NCBI RefSeq assembly: GCF_022662575.1 | Contig: NZ_JALBFU010000001.1 | Location: 754,381 to 818,380, forward strand | Direction: 5' to 3' | DNA: 64,000 nt | Origin: Luteimonas aquatica | Lineage (GTDB): Bacteria; Pseudomonadota; Gammaproteobacteria; Xanthomonadales; Xanthomonadaceae | Part shown: positions 25,033-33,801 of the stretch, one piece after another | Layout of the letters: every line of letters begins with the position of its first letter | Numbering within the stretch: the stretch's first letter is position 1 | Made by a program: the position numbers and the translations under genes | The notes under the pieces: generated by a model | What the model was told of the DNA's origin: nothing | What the model saw: only the letters and a program-made list of their open reading frames with translations | The model's database searches: none

Positions 25033-25902
25033 ATGCTTTCCGACACGCCCTCCTTTCCGCTGCGCCTGTTCGCCGCCTGCCTGCTGCTCCTGGCCGCGAC
25101 GGCGCCCGTGCATGCGGCGCCCACGCAGGCCCCGCCCACCCTGCGCCTGTATGCCATCGACTGCGGCCACCTGGCCTTCAAGGACATGGGCCTGTTCTCC
25201 GACACCGGCGAATACGACGGCAAGCCCGGCGAGATGGCGGTGCCCTGTTTCCTGATCCGGCATCCCAAGGGCGACCTGATCTGGGACACCGGGCTCGGCG
25301 ATGGCCTGGCCAGCCAGCCCGACACCATCTACAAGCCGCTCGGCATCACCGCGACGGTCAGGACCACGCTGGTCGCGCAACTGGCCGAACTCGGCCTGGC
25401 GCCGCAGGACATCGACTACCTCGCGCTCTCCCACCTGCATGCCGACCACGCCGGCAACGCCAACCTGTTCACGCGCGCGATCTGGCTGCTCAGCCGCAGG
25501 GAACTGGCCTGGGCCACGACCGAGCCGTCCCCGCCCGGCGTCGCGCCGGCGCTGTTCTCCGGCTACCGGCAGGCCAGGGTGACGTGGCTGGACCTCGACC
25601 ACGACGTCTTCGGCGACGGCAGCGTGCGCATCCTGCGCGCGCCCGGCCACACCGCCGGCCACGCCGTGCTGATGCTGCAACTGGCGCACGCCGGCACGGT
25701 GATCCTCTCCGGCGACCTGTTCCACACGCGCGAGAACCGCCGCGATCGCCGCGTGCCGCCGGTGAACGACAGCCGCGCCGAGACGCTGGCCTCCTTCGAT
25801 CGCATCGAGACGCTGCTGGCCAACCGCCACGCGCGCCTGGTCATCCAGCACGCGCCGGAGGACTTCGCGGCGCTGCCGGCATTCCCCGCCTACCTGGACT
25901 GA
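25033..25902 (+). CDS. Exported metallo-beta-lactamase-fold protein, AHL lactonase-like
   Basis: A 289-aa protein with a signal peptide (LFAACLLLLAATAPVHAAP). The dinuclear zinc motif H134-L-H136-A-D138-H139 is intact, with further ligands in APGHTAGH and LSGDLFH. The N-terminal LRLYAIDCGHL and the overall order are those of N-acyl homoserine lactonase family proteins such as AiiA. It may open lactone rings of quorum signals, but the family includes other lactonases and export is unusual for AiiA-type enzymes. It is divergent from an HxlR regulator and likely controlled by it. Confidence 0.82.
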   Translation: MLSDTPSFPLRLFAACLLLLAATAPVHAAPTQAPPTLRLYAIDCGHLAFKDMGLFSDTGEYDGKPGEMAVPCFLIRHPKGDLIWDTGLGDGLASQPDTIYKPLGITATVRTTLVAQLAELGLAPQDIDYLALSHLHADHAGNANLFTRAIWLLSRRELAWATTEPSPPGVAPALFSGYRQARVTWLDLDHDVFGDGSVRILRAPGHTAGHAVLMLQLAHAGTVILSGDLFHTRENRRDRRVPPVNDSRAETLASFDRIETLLANRHARLVIQHAPEDFAALPAFPAYLD

Positions 25903-25979
25903 ACGCCGGCGCGGACGGCGTGCAAGCCGGCGGCGGATGCGGCACCCTGTCGCCTTCGCCGCCCCGGAAAGGAATCGTC

Positions 25980-26471
25980 ATGCCCGCCATCAAAGGCATC
26001 GTCTCCGCGCTGCCGCTCGCGTTCGCGCTCGCCGCCGTCAGCGCCGGCGCGCACGACCTGCCGCCGCCCGCCACCGGGCTCGATGCCGAGGCCCGCGCGC
26101 GCCTGGTCGGCGAGCACCTGCTCACCCTGCAGTGGCTGGGCTGGGGCGACCTGTCGCAGGCCGGCACGGCCACGATCCGCGACGACGGGGGCGCACTGGC
26201 GGTGGCGGGCCGGCAGGAGGGCACGGGCGAGAACGCCGGGGACTACCTCGAGATCGCCGGCAAGATCGTCTCCGCCGACCGCGACGGCTTCGTCTTCGCC
26301 GGCGAGATCCTCACCAAGGTCAACCATCTGGCCCAGGGCGCCGAATGCCGGCGCGAGGGCACCTTCCACTTCAAGGCCACGGGCAAGCGCCGCTACTGGC
26401 GGCTGCAGGAGATGGACAACCCCTGCGACACCGCCACCGACTACGTCGACCTCTACTTCCTGGGAATCTGA
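25980..26471 (+). CDS. Exported protein of unknown function
   Basis: A 163-aa protein with a signal peptide (LPLAFALAAVSAGAHDL). The mature part is mostly predicted beta strand, with two cysteines (AECRREG and NPCDTATDY) that could pair. The segment LQWLGWGDLSQAGTATIRD and the later FKATGKRRYWRLQEM look like a lipocalin-like or small barrel fold, but I do not recognise the family. AAAGGAATCGTC precedes the ATG, giving a good ribosome site. It follows the lactonase-like gene by 77 bp on the same strand and may be co-transcribed. Confidence 0.7.
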   Translation: MPAIKGIVSALPLAFALAAVSAGAHDLPPPATGLDAEARARLVGEHLLTLQWLGWGDLSQAGTATIRDDGGALAVAGRQEGTGENAGDYLEIAGKIVSADRDGFVFAGEILTKVNHLAQGAECRREGTFHFKATGKRRYWRLQEMDNPCDTATDYVDLYFLGI

Positions 26472-26483
26472 GGCGACGCGCGC

Positions 26484-26930
26484 TCAGCGCGTGCTGCGCC
26501 AGCGCCGGTCCTCGACCATCAGGCATTCGTCCTGCACCACGTCGATGCCGGCGGCGACCAGCCGCTCGACGAAGACCTCGTTGCGGATGCCGGTCTGCAT
26601 CCACACCGTGCGCGGCCGCGCCTTGATCAGGTCGGGCAGATGCGCCTCCAGGTCCTCCGGCTTGCGGAACACGTCGACCAGGTCGACGCGGCCGGGGATC
26701 TCGGCCACGCTGCGGTACACCGGCCGGTCGAAGATGCGCTCCACCTCCGGGTAGTACACCGGCACCGGCAGGATCTCGTAGCCGACCCGGCGCAGGTACG
26801 AGGGCACGATGTGCGCCGGGCGGTCGGCGCGATGCTCGGGCTTGATGCCGAGCACGGCGATGCGGCGCAGCGCGCCGAAGACGCGGTCGAAATCGCGATG
26901 CCCGGACAGCACCCGGCCGCACTTGAACAT
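26484..26930 (-). CDS. CoA-binding domain protein (YccU-like)
   Basis: A 148-aa Rossmann-fold protein. IAVLGIKPEHRADRPAHIVPSYL resembles the VVGLS-type nucleotide loop of succinyl-CoA-synthetase-like CoA-binding domains, followed by PVYYPEVERIFDRPVYRSVAEIP and VWMQTGIRNEV. Single-domain proteins of this type bind CoA, but no reaction is established. Its ATG overlaps the fumarase stop (ATGA), so translation is coupled to that gene. Confidence 0.83.
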   Translation of the reverse strand: MFKCGRVLSGHRDFDRVFGALRRIAVLGIKPEHRADRPAHIVPSYLRRVGYEILPVPVYYPEVERIFDRPVYRSVAEIPGRVDLVDVFRKPEDLEAHLPDLIKARPRTVWMQTGIRNEVFVERLVAAGIDVVQDECLMVEDRRWRSTR

Positions 26931-28510
26931 CAGGCCACCTCGACCACGGGGATCTTGCCGATCCTGGCCTGCCACTCGCGCGGTCCGGTGCGGTGCACCG
27001 ATTCGCCGGTGCTGTCCACGGCCACGGTCACCGGCATGTCCTGCACGGTGAACTCGTAGATCGCCTCCATGCCGAGGTCGGCGAAGCCGACCACGCGCGC
27101 GGCCTTGATCGCCTTCGACACCAGGTAGGCCGCGCCGCCCACCGCCATGAGGTAGACGGATTTGTGCTTCCGGATCGCCTCGATCGCCGCCGGTCCGCGC
27201 TCGGCCTTGCCGACCATGCCGAGCAGGCCGGTCTGGCTGAGCACCTGTTCGGTGAACTTGTCCATGCGCGTGGCGGTGGTCGGGCCGGCGGGGCCGACCG
27301 CCTCGTCGCGCACCGGATCGACCGGGCCGACGTAGTAGATGAAGCGGCCGTTGAAATCCACCGGCAGAGGCTCGCCCTTGTCGAGCATGTCGACCATGCG
27401 CTTGTGCGCGGCGTCGCGGCCGGTCAGCAGCTTGCCGTTGAGCAGCAGCACCTCGCCCGGCTTCCAGGTGGCGACGTCCTCGCGGGTCACCTTGTCCAGG
27501 TCCACGCGCCGCCCCTTGGAGGCGTCGTAGGTGAGCTTGGGCCAGTCCTCCAGCGAGGGCGGATCGAGCATCACCGGGCCGCTGCCGTCGAGCACGAAGT
27601 GGGCGTGCCGGGTGGCGGCGCAGTTGGGAATCATCGCCACCGGCAGGTTGGCGGCGTGGGTCGGGTAGTCCTTGATCTTGATGTCGAGCACCGTGGTCAG
27701 GCCGCCCAGGCCCTGGGCGCCGATGCCCAGCGCGTTGACCTTCTCGTGCAGCTCCAGGCGCAGCTCCTCGAGGCGGTTGGCCGGGCCGCGGGCCTGCAGG
27801 TCGACGATGTCGATCGGCTCCATCAGCGCCTCCTTGGCCAGCAGCATGGCCTTCTCGGCGGTGCCGCCGATGCCGATGCCGAGCATGCCCGGCGGGCACC
27901 AGCCGGCGCCCATGGTCGGCACCGTCCTGAGCACCCAGTCGACGATCGAGTCGGAGGGGTTGAGCATGGCGAACTTGGACTTGGCCTCCGAGCCGCCGCC
28001 CTTGGCCGCGACGATCACGTCGACCGTGTTGCCCGGCACCACCGAGACGTTGACCACCGCGGGCGTGTTGTCGCCGGTGTTCCTGCGCCCGCCGGCCGGA
28101 TCGCGCAGCACGCTGGCGCGCAGCTTGTTGTCCGGATGGCTGTAGGCGCGGCGCACGCCCTCGTTGACCATCTCCTCCACGCCCATGGTGGCGTCGTCCC
28201 AGCGCACGTCCATGCCGATCTTCAGGAACACGGTGACGATGCCGGTGTCCTGGCAGATCGGCCGATGGCCCTCGGCGCATAGGCGCGAGTTGATCAGGAT
28301 CTGCGCCATGGCGTCCTTGGCGGCCGGCGACTGTTCGCGCTCGTAGGCCGCGGCGAGGTTCCGGATGTAGTCCACCGGATGGTAGTAGCTGATGTACTGC
28401 AGGGCGTCGGCGACGCTCTGGATCAGGTCTTCCTGCCGGATCGGGGTCGAGCGGACCGGCGCCGGCCGGCTGGGGGCCGGCTCGATGCGGGCCGGGTGGG
28501 TCGTGGTCAA
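26930..28510 (-). CDS. Fumarate hydratase, class I (Fe-S)
   Basis: A protein of up to 526 aa with the two-part class I fumarase layout: an N-terminal alpha-type domain (residues ~45-330) and a C-terminal beta-type domain (~350-526). Likely [4Fe-4S] ligands lie in RLCAEGHRPICQDTG and in NCAATRH. GYE-like catalysis residues are not assigned. It hydrates fumarate to malate in the TCA cycle and is oxygen-sensitive, unlike the class II enzyme. The start is uncertain: the frame opens at a TTG (28510) with a poor ribosome site, and the next start candidate would cut into the conserved QEDLIQSVADALQ region. Confidence 0.92.
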   Translation of the reverse strand: MTTTHPARIEPAPSRPAPVRSTPIRQEDLIQSVADALQYISYYHPVDYIRNLAAAYEREQSPAAKDAMAQILINSRLCAEGHRPICQDTGIVTVFLKIGMDVRWDDATMGVEEMVNEGVRRAYSHPDNKLRASVLRDPAGGRRNTGDNTPAVVNVSVVPGNTVDVIVAAKGGGSEAKSKFAMLNPSDSIVDWVLRTVPTMGAGWCPPGMLGIGIGGTAEKAMLLAKEALMEPIDIVDLQARGPANRLEELRLELHEKVNALGIGAQGLGGLTTVLDIKIKDYPTHAANLPVAMIPNCAATRHAHFVLDGSGPVMLDPPSLEDWPKLTYDASKGRRVDLDKVTREDVATWKPGEVLLLNGKLLTGRDAAHKRMVDMLDKGEPLPVDFNGRFIYYVGPVDPVRDEAVGPAGPTTATRMDKFTEQVLSQTGLLGMVGKAERGPAAIEAIRKHKSVYLMAVGGAAYLVSKAIKAARVVGFADLGMEAIYEFTVQDMPVTVAVDSTGESVHRTGPREWQARIGKIPVVEVA

Positions 28511-28632
28511 GGCTGGCTCGAGGCTTGCGGGGGGACGCGTATTTTAGCGCGGGCCGCGGCGGCGGCGGCGCGCGACGTCGCCTCCCGGGCGGCGCATGGC
28601 ATGCTTGCCCCACCCTGGTCCGCGAAACCTCG

Positions 28633-30507
28633 ATGTCGAGTTCCTACTGGCGCATGCGCGGCCAAGAGCCGCCGAAGCTGAATCTCCGGCAGCGCTTCGC
28701 CGCCCTGCGCAACCTGCCGCCGTTCCTGCGCAGCATCTGGGACACCAGCCCGACCCTGGCCCTCTCCAGCATCGCCCTGCGCCTGGTGCGCGCGCTGCTG
28801 CCGGTGACCACGCTGTACGTCGGCAAGCTGATCGTCGACGAGGCCGTGCGCCTGGTCTCGCTGGGCACGGCCAGGGAGCCGCTGGCCGCGCTGTGGCACG
28901 CCGGCACGCTCGATCACCTGCTCGGGCTGCTGGCGCTGGAGTTCGCGCTGGCCATCGGCGCGGACCTGCTCGGCCGCGTGGTCGGCCTGGTCGATTCGCT
29001 GCTGGCCGAGCTGTACTCCAACAGCACCAGCGTGCGGCTGATGGAGCACGCCGCCTCGCTCGACCTGGAGGATTTCGAGGACGCCGACCTGCAGGACAAG
29101 CTCGACCGCGCCCGCCGCCAGGTCGCCGCGCGCAGTCCGCTGCTGTCGCAGCTGCTGGGCCAGGCGCAGGACATCGTCACCATCGTCAGCTTCGCCGTCG
29201 GCCTGCTGGTGTACGCGCCGTGGCTGATCCTGCTGTTGCTGGTGGCGCTGGTGCCGGCCTTCATCGGCGAGATGCACTTCAACGCGCAGAGCTACGCGGT
29301 GAACTTCCACTCCACGCCCGAGCGGCGCGAACTGGACTACGTGCGCATGCTCGGCGCCAGCGCCAACTCGGCCAAGGAGGTGAAGAGCTTCGGCCTGAAC
29401 CGCTTCCTGATCGAGCGCTTCCGCACCCTGTCCTGGTCGATCTACCGCGCCAACCGCAGCGTGGCGCTGCGGCGCGCCGGCTGGGGCGGGCTGTTCACCA
29501 CCATCGGCACGCTCGGCTACTACGCCGCCTATGCCTTCATCGCCTGGCGCACCGTGCGCGGGGAATTCAGCATCGGCGACCTGACCTTCCTGTCGGCCTC
29601 GTTCCGCCGCCTGCGCAACCTGCTGGAGAACCTGCTGGCCGGATTTTCCCAGGTCGCCGGGCAGGCGCTGTACCTCGACGACCTGTTCTCGTTCTTCCGC
29701 ATCCGCCCCGAGATCTTCTCGCCGGAACGCCCTCGCCCGTTTCCGAGCCCGATCCGCGCCGGCTTCGTCTTCGAGAACGTCGGCTTCCGCTATCCGGGCG
29801 CGCAGCGCTGGGCGGTGCGCCACCTCGACTTCACCCTGCACGCCGGCGAGGTGCTGGCCCTGGTCGGCGAGAACGGCGCCGGCAAGACCACCCTGGTGAA
29901 GCTGCTGGCGCGCCTGTACGACCCGGACGAGGGCCGCATCCTGCTCGACGGCCATCCGCTGGACGAATACGACCTGGACGAGCTGCGCGCCAACATCGGG
30001 GTGATCTTCCAGGACTTCGTGCGCTACTTCCTCTCCGCCTCCGACAACATCGCCATCGGCCGCATCGACGCGCGCGGCGACGAGGCGCGCATCCGCGAGG
30101 CGGCGCGGCGCGCCATCGCCGACGAGGTGATCGGACGCCTGCCGCAGGGCTACGGGCAGATGCTCGGCAAGCTGTTCAAGGACGGCGTCGACCTGTCGGG
30201 CGGCGAATGGCAGAAGATCGCCATCGCCCGCGCCTACATGCGCGACGCGCAACTGCTGATCCTGGACGAGCCGACCGCCGCGCTCGACGCGCGCAGCGAG
30301 TTCGAGGTCTTCCAGCGTTTCAAGGAGCTGTCGGACAACCGCACCGCCGTGCTGATCTCGCACCGCTTCTCCAGCGTGCGCATGGCCGACCGCATCCTGG
30401 TGCTGGAGCAGGGGCGGATCGAAGCCAGCGGTACGCATGCCGAGCTGATGGCGCAGGGTGGGCGCTACGCCGAACTGTTCGAACTGCAGGCGGCCGGCTA
30501 CCGCTAG
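28633..30507 (+). CDS. ABC transporter, fused permease and ATP-binding (exporter type)
   Basis: A 624-aa half-transporter that would act as a homodimer. Residues ~40-340 form the six-helix membrane domain, and ~375-624 the nucleotide-binding domain. Walker A is GENGAGKTT (about residue 412), the signature is LSGGEWQKIAIARA (about 522), Walker B is LLILDEPTAALD (about 543), and the switch His is in ISHRF. It resembles the MsbA/LapB-like exporter group; the cargo could be lipid, peptide or drug. It stands alone on the plus strand, converging with the DUF488 gene. Confidence 0.9.
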   Translation: MSSSYWRMRGQEPPKLNLRQRFAALRNLPPFLRSIWDTSPTLALSSIALRLVRALLPVTTLYVGKLIVDEAVRLVSLGTAREPLAALWHAGTLDHLLGLLALEFALAIGADLLGRVVGLVDSLLAELYSNSTSVRLMEHAASLDLEDFEDADLQDKLDRARRQVAARSPLLSQLLGQAQDIVTIVSFAVGLLVYAPWLILLLLVALVPAFIGEMHFNAQSYAVNFHSTPERRELDYVRMLGASANSAKEVKSFGLNRFLIERFRTLSWSIYRANRSVALRRAGWGGLFTTIGTLGYYAAYAFIAWRTVRGEFSIGDLTFLSASFRRLRNLLENLLAGFSQVAGQALYLDDLFSFFRIRPEIFSPERPRPFPSPIRAGFVFENVGFRYPGAQRWAVRHLDFTLHAGEVLALVGENGAGKTTLVKLLARLYDPDEGRILLDGHPLDEYDLDELRANIGVIFQDFVRYFLSASDNIAIGRIDARGDEARIREAARRAIADEVIGRLPQGYGQMLGKLFKDGVDLSGGEWQKIAIARAYMRDAQLLILDEPTAALDARSEFEVFQRFKELSDNRTAVLISHRFSSVRMADRILVLEQGRIEASGTHAELMAQGGRYAELFELQAAGYR

Positions 30508-30527
30508 GACGCGGGTGGCGCCAGTGC

Positions 30528-30569
30528 CCTAGAACAGCGCACCTAGAACAGCACGCCTAGAACAGCGCA
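30528..30569. repeat. 14-bp tandem repeat that triplicates the end of the DUF488 gene
   Basis: CCTAGAACAGC occurs at 30528, 30542 and 30556, at a period of 14 bp. Read on the minus strand each copy encodes the last residues and stop of the DUF488 protein (A-L-F-stop or similar), so the 3' end of that gene is repeated twice beyond its real stop. Confidence 0.9.
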
Positions 30570-31132
30570 CCCTGCGCGTCGCCGGGTGCCGGATAGCGCA
30601 GCACGCCGTCGACCAGGCGGGCCGCCTCGTGCAGCACGTGCGGCTCGCTGCGCCCCGGCGCCATCAGGTGCGTGACCTGCCAGCCGCGCGCCAGGAAGTC
30701 GTCGGCGATCAGCCGCCGGTGGCATTGCCACCACAGCGCCTCGGCGCACATCACCGCGCAGCGCGTGTCGCCCGCCAGGCGCACCAGCCGCGCGCGCGCC
30801 CGGGCGAAGTCCGCGGTGGCCATGTAGTCGGCGTAGCCGCGGAAGGCGGCCACCCGCCAGGCGCCGTTGCTCGAACCGGGCACGGGCGCGCGGCGACCGC
30901 CCAGCGCCGGCATCGCCACGTATTCGATGCCGGCCTCGTACAGGGCCGGCTGCATGGCCGTCGCGACGTACTGGGGATGGCGGCGCGAGCCCGCGAAACG
31001 GCGCACGTCGGCCAGGGTGGCGATCCCGGCATCGCGCAGCATGCCGACGAACACGGGCCATTCCCGGGTGGAATGGCCGATGGTCCAGAGCGTGGCCGGC
31101 GCCTGGACCGCTGCGGAGCCTGGGGATTGCAT
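30557..31132 (-). CDS. DUF488 family protein
   Basis: A 191-aa protein. It begins with LWTIGHSTREWPVFVGML, the defining G-H-S motif of DUF488, then TLADVRRFAGSRRHPQY. The later RLAGDTRCAVMCAEALWWQCHR holds the conserved Cys-Ala-Glu and Cys-His residues. The family is widespread and has no confirmed biochemical activity. I chose the ATG at 31132; a longer frame to 31195 adds Arg/Pro-rich residues with no start signal. The gene ends in a 14-bp tandem repeat. Confidence 0.88.
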   Translation of the reverse strand: MQSPGSAAVQAPATLWTIGHSTREWPVFVGMLRDAGIATLADVRRFAGSRRHPQYVATAMQPALYEAGIEYVAMPALGGRRAPVPGSSNGAWRVAAFRGYADYMATADFARARARLVRLAGDTRCAVMCAEALWWQCHRRLIADDFLARGWQVTHLMAPGRSEPHVLHEAARLVDGVLRYPAPGDAQGALF

Positions 31133-31261
31133 GTGCGGCAAGGGTACCCTGTCCGCCCGGAACGGCGCCGGAGCCGGTCTCTGCCGGCCCCCCATGCCGT
31201 TCCGGACCGACCAGGCGCGGCCCGAGGGGCTTTAAACCCTTCTCCGCTCCGCCGCATCACA

Positions 31262-31858
31262 ATGATCATGCTGACGGCCGCGACCATCGAAGCCATTCCC
31301 GACTCCCCGCAGGACGCGACCGGCGCGCAAGCCGACGCCGCCCTGGCCCGCGCCTCGCGCGACGGCGACGCGGGCGCCTTCGAACAGCTGTACCGGCGCC
31401 ATGCCGGGCGCGTGTACGGCGTGATCCTGCGCCTGGTCGGCGGGCGGCACGGGCGCGCCGAGGACCTCACCCAGGAAGCCTTCGTGCGCGCCTGGCAGGC
31501 CCTGCCGGCCTACCGCTTCGAGAGCGCCTTCGGCACCTGGCTGTACCGGCTGGCGGTGAACACCGCGCTGATGGAACTGCGCGCGCGGCGCAGCCAGCCG
31601 CAGGCGGACGAGGACGCCGACTACGAGGCCCTGGGCGGCATCGATTCGGCCGGCCACAGCACCGCGCTGTCGACCGACCTGGAGCGCGGCGTGGCCTCGC
31701 TGCCGCCGCGGGCGCGGGCCGTGCTGGTGCTGCACGACGTGGAAGGCTGGAAGCACGAGGAAATCGCCGGCGAACTGAACATGGCCGTCGGCAGCTCGAA
31801 GGCACAATTGCATCGCGCGCGCACCCTGCTGCGGGCGCGGCTCGGAGGTGAAGCATGA
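31262..31858 (+). CDS. RNA polymerase ECF-type sigma factor
   Basis: A 198-aa sigma-70 family protein with only regions 2 and 4. Region 2 runs from FEQLYRRHAGRVYGVILRL to EDLTQEAFVRAWQALPAYRFESAFGTWLYRLAVN; region 4 from ERGVASLPPRARAVLVLHDVEGWKHEEIAGELNMAVGSSKAQLHRAR. This is the RpoE/SigX-like ECF layout. It overlaps the next gene (putative anti-sigma) by 4 bp, which fits the usual co-translated sigma/anti-sigma pair. ATG 31262 and ATG 31268 are both possible starts. ECF factors of this kind usually drive their own promoter, but I could not see a clear -35/-10 match. Confidence 0.9.
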   Translation: MIMLTAATIEAIPDSPQDATGAQADAALARASRDGDAGAFEQLYRRHAGRVYGVILRLVGGRHGRAEDLTQEAFVRAWQALPAYRFESAFGTWLYRLAVNTALMELRARRSQPQADEDADYEALGGIDSAGHSTALSTDLERGVASLPPRARAVLVLHDVEGWKHEEIAGELNMAVGSSKAQLHRARTLLRARLGGEA

Positions 31859-32400
31859 ACACGAACGCCCCCGGACAGGGACCCGACCAGGAAGGCATGC
31901 CGGACGCGCTGCGCCTGCAGCTGCGCGGCCTGCGCCGCGACGTGCCCCCGCAACGCGACCTGTGGACCGGCATCGGCGCGCGCATCGCGCAGATGCCGGC
32001 CGGCGCGCGGCAGGCGCCGCCCTCGCGCTGGAGCCTGCGCGCGCCGCGCATGCGCGTGGCGGCGCTGGCGGCGTCGGTGAGCTTCGCCTTCGCCCTCGCC
32101 TGGCAGCTGCGGCCCGCCTCCGACGCGCCGCCGGCGCCCGTGGCGGCCGCCGGTCCCGCGGCCGCCACCATCTCCCGCGAGGCGGCCAGCATGACCGAGC
32201 AATACCACACGGCCCTGCGCCAGATCGACCTGCCCGAACTCGCCGCCACCGACGCCGACGCCCTGCACCAGCTCGACGCCGGCGCGGCGCAGGTGCGCCA
32301 GGCGCTGGCGCGCGACCCCGATGCCCGCTTCCTGCTCAGGCAACTGCAGAAGCTCTATACCCAACGGCTCGCCCTCACCCAGCGCTTCGCCCTGGGCTGA
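31855..32400 (+). CDS. Putative membrane-anchored anti-sigma factor
   Basis: A 181-aa protein: an N-terminal cytoplasmic part of about 60 residues, one membrane helix (VAALAASVSFAFALAWQL, ~64-81), and a periplasmic helical part rich in Ala and Gln. Topology and position directly after an ECF sigma gene (4-bp overlap) are those of anti-sigma factors. The cytoplasmic helix ALRLQLRGLRRDVPPQRDLW resembles the short sigma-binding segment of zinc-free anti-sigmas; there is no zinc-binding H-x3-C-x2-C motif. The assignment rests mostly on context. Confidence 0.7.
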   Translation: MNTNAPGQGPDQEGMPDALRLQLRGLRRDVPPQRDLWTGIGARIAQMPAGARQAPPSRWSLRAPRMRVAALAASVSFAFALAWQLRPASDAPPAPVAAAGPAAATISREAASMTEQYHTALRQIDLPELAATDADALHQLDAGAAQVRQALARDPDARFLLRQLQKLYTQRLALTQRFALG

Positions 32401-32424
32401 GCCACGACCTTCCGGAGATTTCCC

Positions 32425-33312
32425 ATGAAGCCGCAACTCATCGCTTCCCTGCTGCTGGCCGGCCTGGCCTGCCCGGCGTTCGCCTCCACCCCGATCGACG
32501 AGACCCGCCCGCTCGATGCGCGCGGCACGGTCAGCATCGGCAACCTCAAGGGCCGCATCGAGGTCCGCGTCTGGGACAAGCCGCAGGTGCACATCGGCGG
32601 CCAGCTGGGCGATGGCGTCGAGCGCCTCGCCATCGAGGGCGACAGCCGCCAGCTCGACATCAAGGTGCGCTACCCGCGCAACGGCGACAACCGCTCCGAG
32701 CCGACCACCCTGGTGGTGCAGGTCCCCAGGCTCGCCAGCCTCGCCGTGGAGAGCGTGTCCTCCAGCGTGGACGTCTCCGGCACCGCCGGCGCCAAGCTCA
32801 GCATCGACAACGTCAGCGGCGAGGTGACCGTCTCGGGCGCGCCGGGCCGCGCCGACATCCAGAACGTGAGCGGTTCGGTGCGCGCCGCGCTCAACAGCCC
32901 GGACGTCAGCGCGCAGTCGGTCAGCGGCGACATCGCGCTGCGCGGCCGGCTGGGCGGCACCGTCAAGGGCGAGGTCGTCTCCGGCGACCTCAGCGTCGAC
33001 AGCCGCGGACAGCGCCTGCGCAACCTGAGCGTGAGCAGCATCTCCGGCGACATCAGCATCCGCGCCGATCTGGCCGAGAGCGGCAGGATCAACGTCGAGT
33101 CGACCAGCGGCGACATCGACATCGCGATGCCCAAGTCGCTCTCGGCGCGCGTCACCGGCAAGAGCTTCAGCGGCGACGTCAGCGCGCCCGGCGCGCGCGT
33201 CAACCGCGCACGGCACGGCCCCGGCTCCGACTTCGACCAGCGCTACGGCGGTGGCGGCGGCGTCGTCGAGCTGCAGACCTTCTCCGGCGACGCCAGCCTG
33301 ACGCTGTACTGA
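32425..33312 (+). CDS. DUF4097 family beta-strand repeat protein, exported
   Basis: A 295-aa protein with a signal peptide (LIASLLLAGLACPAFAS). The mature part is a series of short beta repeats with the motif S-G-D/E at each turn: VSGEVTVSG, NVSGSVRAAL, SVSGDIALRG, VVSGDLSVDS, SISGDISIRA, STSGDIDIAM, SFSGDVSAPG, TFSGDASLTL. This is the DUF4097 right-handed parallel coil, known from putative adhesins. It is the third gene of the sigma/anti-sigma operon (24 bp gap), so it is probably an envelope-stress target or effector. Confidence 0.85.
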   Translation: MKPQLIASLLLAGLACPAFASTPIDETRPLDARGTVSIGNLKGRIEVRVWDKPQVHIGGQLGDGVERLAIEGDSRQLDIKVRYPRNGDNRSEPTTLVVQVPRLASLAVESVSSSVDVSGTAGAKLSIDNVSGEVTVSGAPGRADIQNVSGSVRAALNSPDVSAQSVSGDIALRGRLGGTVKGEVVSGDLSVDSRGQRLRNLSVSSISGDISIRADLAESGRINVESTSGDIDIAMPKSLSARVTGKSFSGDVSAPGARVNRARHGPGSDFDQRYGGGGGVVELQTFSGDASLTLY

Positions 33313-33426
33313 GGCCGCATCCGCGGCAACCGCCGCGCGGCGGCCCCCGCCGCGCCCCCCGCAATGCCTCCCGCGCGGCGATGCCGCCGCGACGACCGCG
33401 CTCGGCCGCGCGAAACGGAGTCCGTC

Positions 33427-33801
33427 ATGCGTGCGATCGTGTTCCTGCCGCTCATGTTCCTGCTGCTCGCCTGCCATCTCGCCTCCCCGGCGACCGCGCA
33501 CTACCTCACCGTGGTCAACGACGCGCCGCGCCGCATCCTCTCCATCCATGCCGCCGAGCCGGGCGGCGTGGAATGGAGCCTGATCGCGCTGCCGGAGGAC
33601 GGGCTGCGCGGCGGCGTGGCCGAGGTCCTGGTCGTGCCCGGCACCTCGGGATGCCGGCGCGACCTGCGCATCGACTTCGTCGGCGCCTGGCGCCTGGTCG
33701 TGCGCAACTTCGACATCTGCCGCTGGCACACGCTGCGCGCCGGCACGGCGCTGCGGCTCGGCCACGCCCAGCAGGCACTGAACGGCGCCCCGGGAGAATG
33801 A
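33427..33801 (+). CDS. Exported protein of unknown function
   Basis: A 124-aa protein with a signal peptide (FLPLMFLLLACHLASPATAH). The mature part has a compact, probably beta-rich fold and two cysteines (TSGCRRDL and FDICRWH). NDAPRRILSIHAAEPGGVEW and RLVVRNFDICRWHTLRAGTAL look like elements of a small immunoglobulin-like domain, but I do not recognise the family. It lies after the DUF4097 gene (114 bp gap) and before fpr; the Fur-like palindrome at its end overlaps its stop codon. Confidence 0.7.
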   Translation: MRAIVFLPLMFLLLACHLASPATAHYLTVVNDAPRRILSIHAAEPGGVEWSLIALPEDGLRGGVAEVLVVPGTSGCRRDLRIDFVGAWRLVVRNFDICRWHTLRAGTALRLGHAQQALNGAPGE

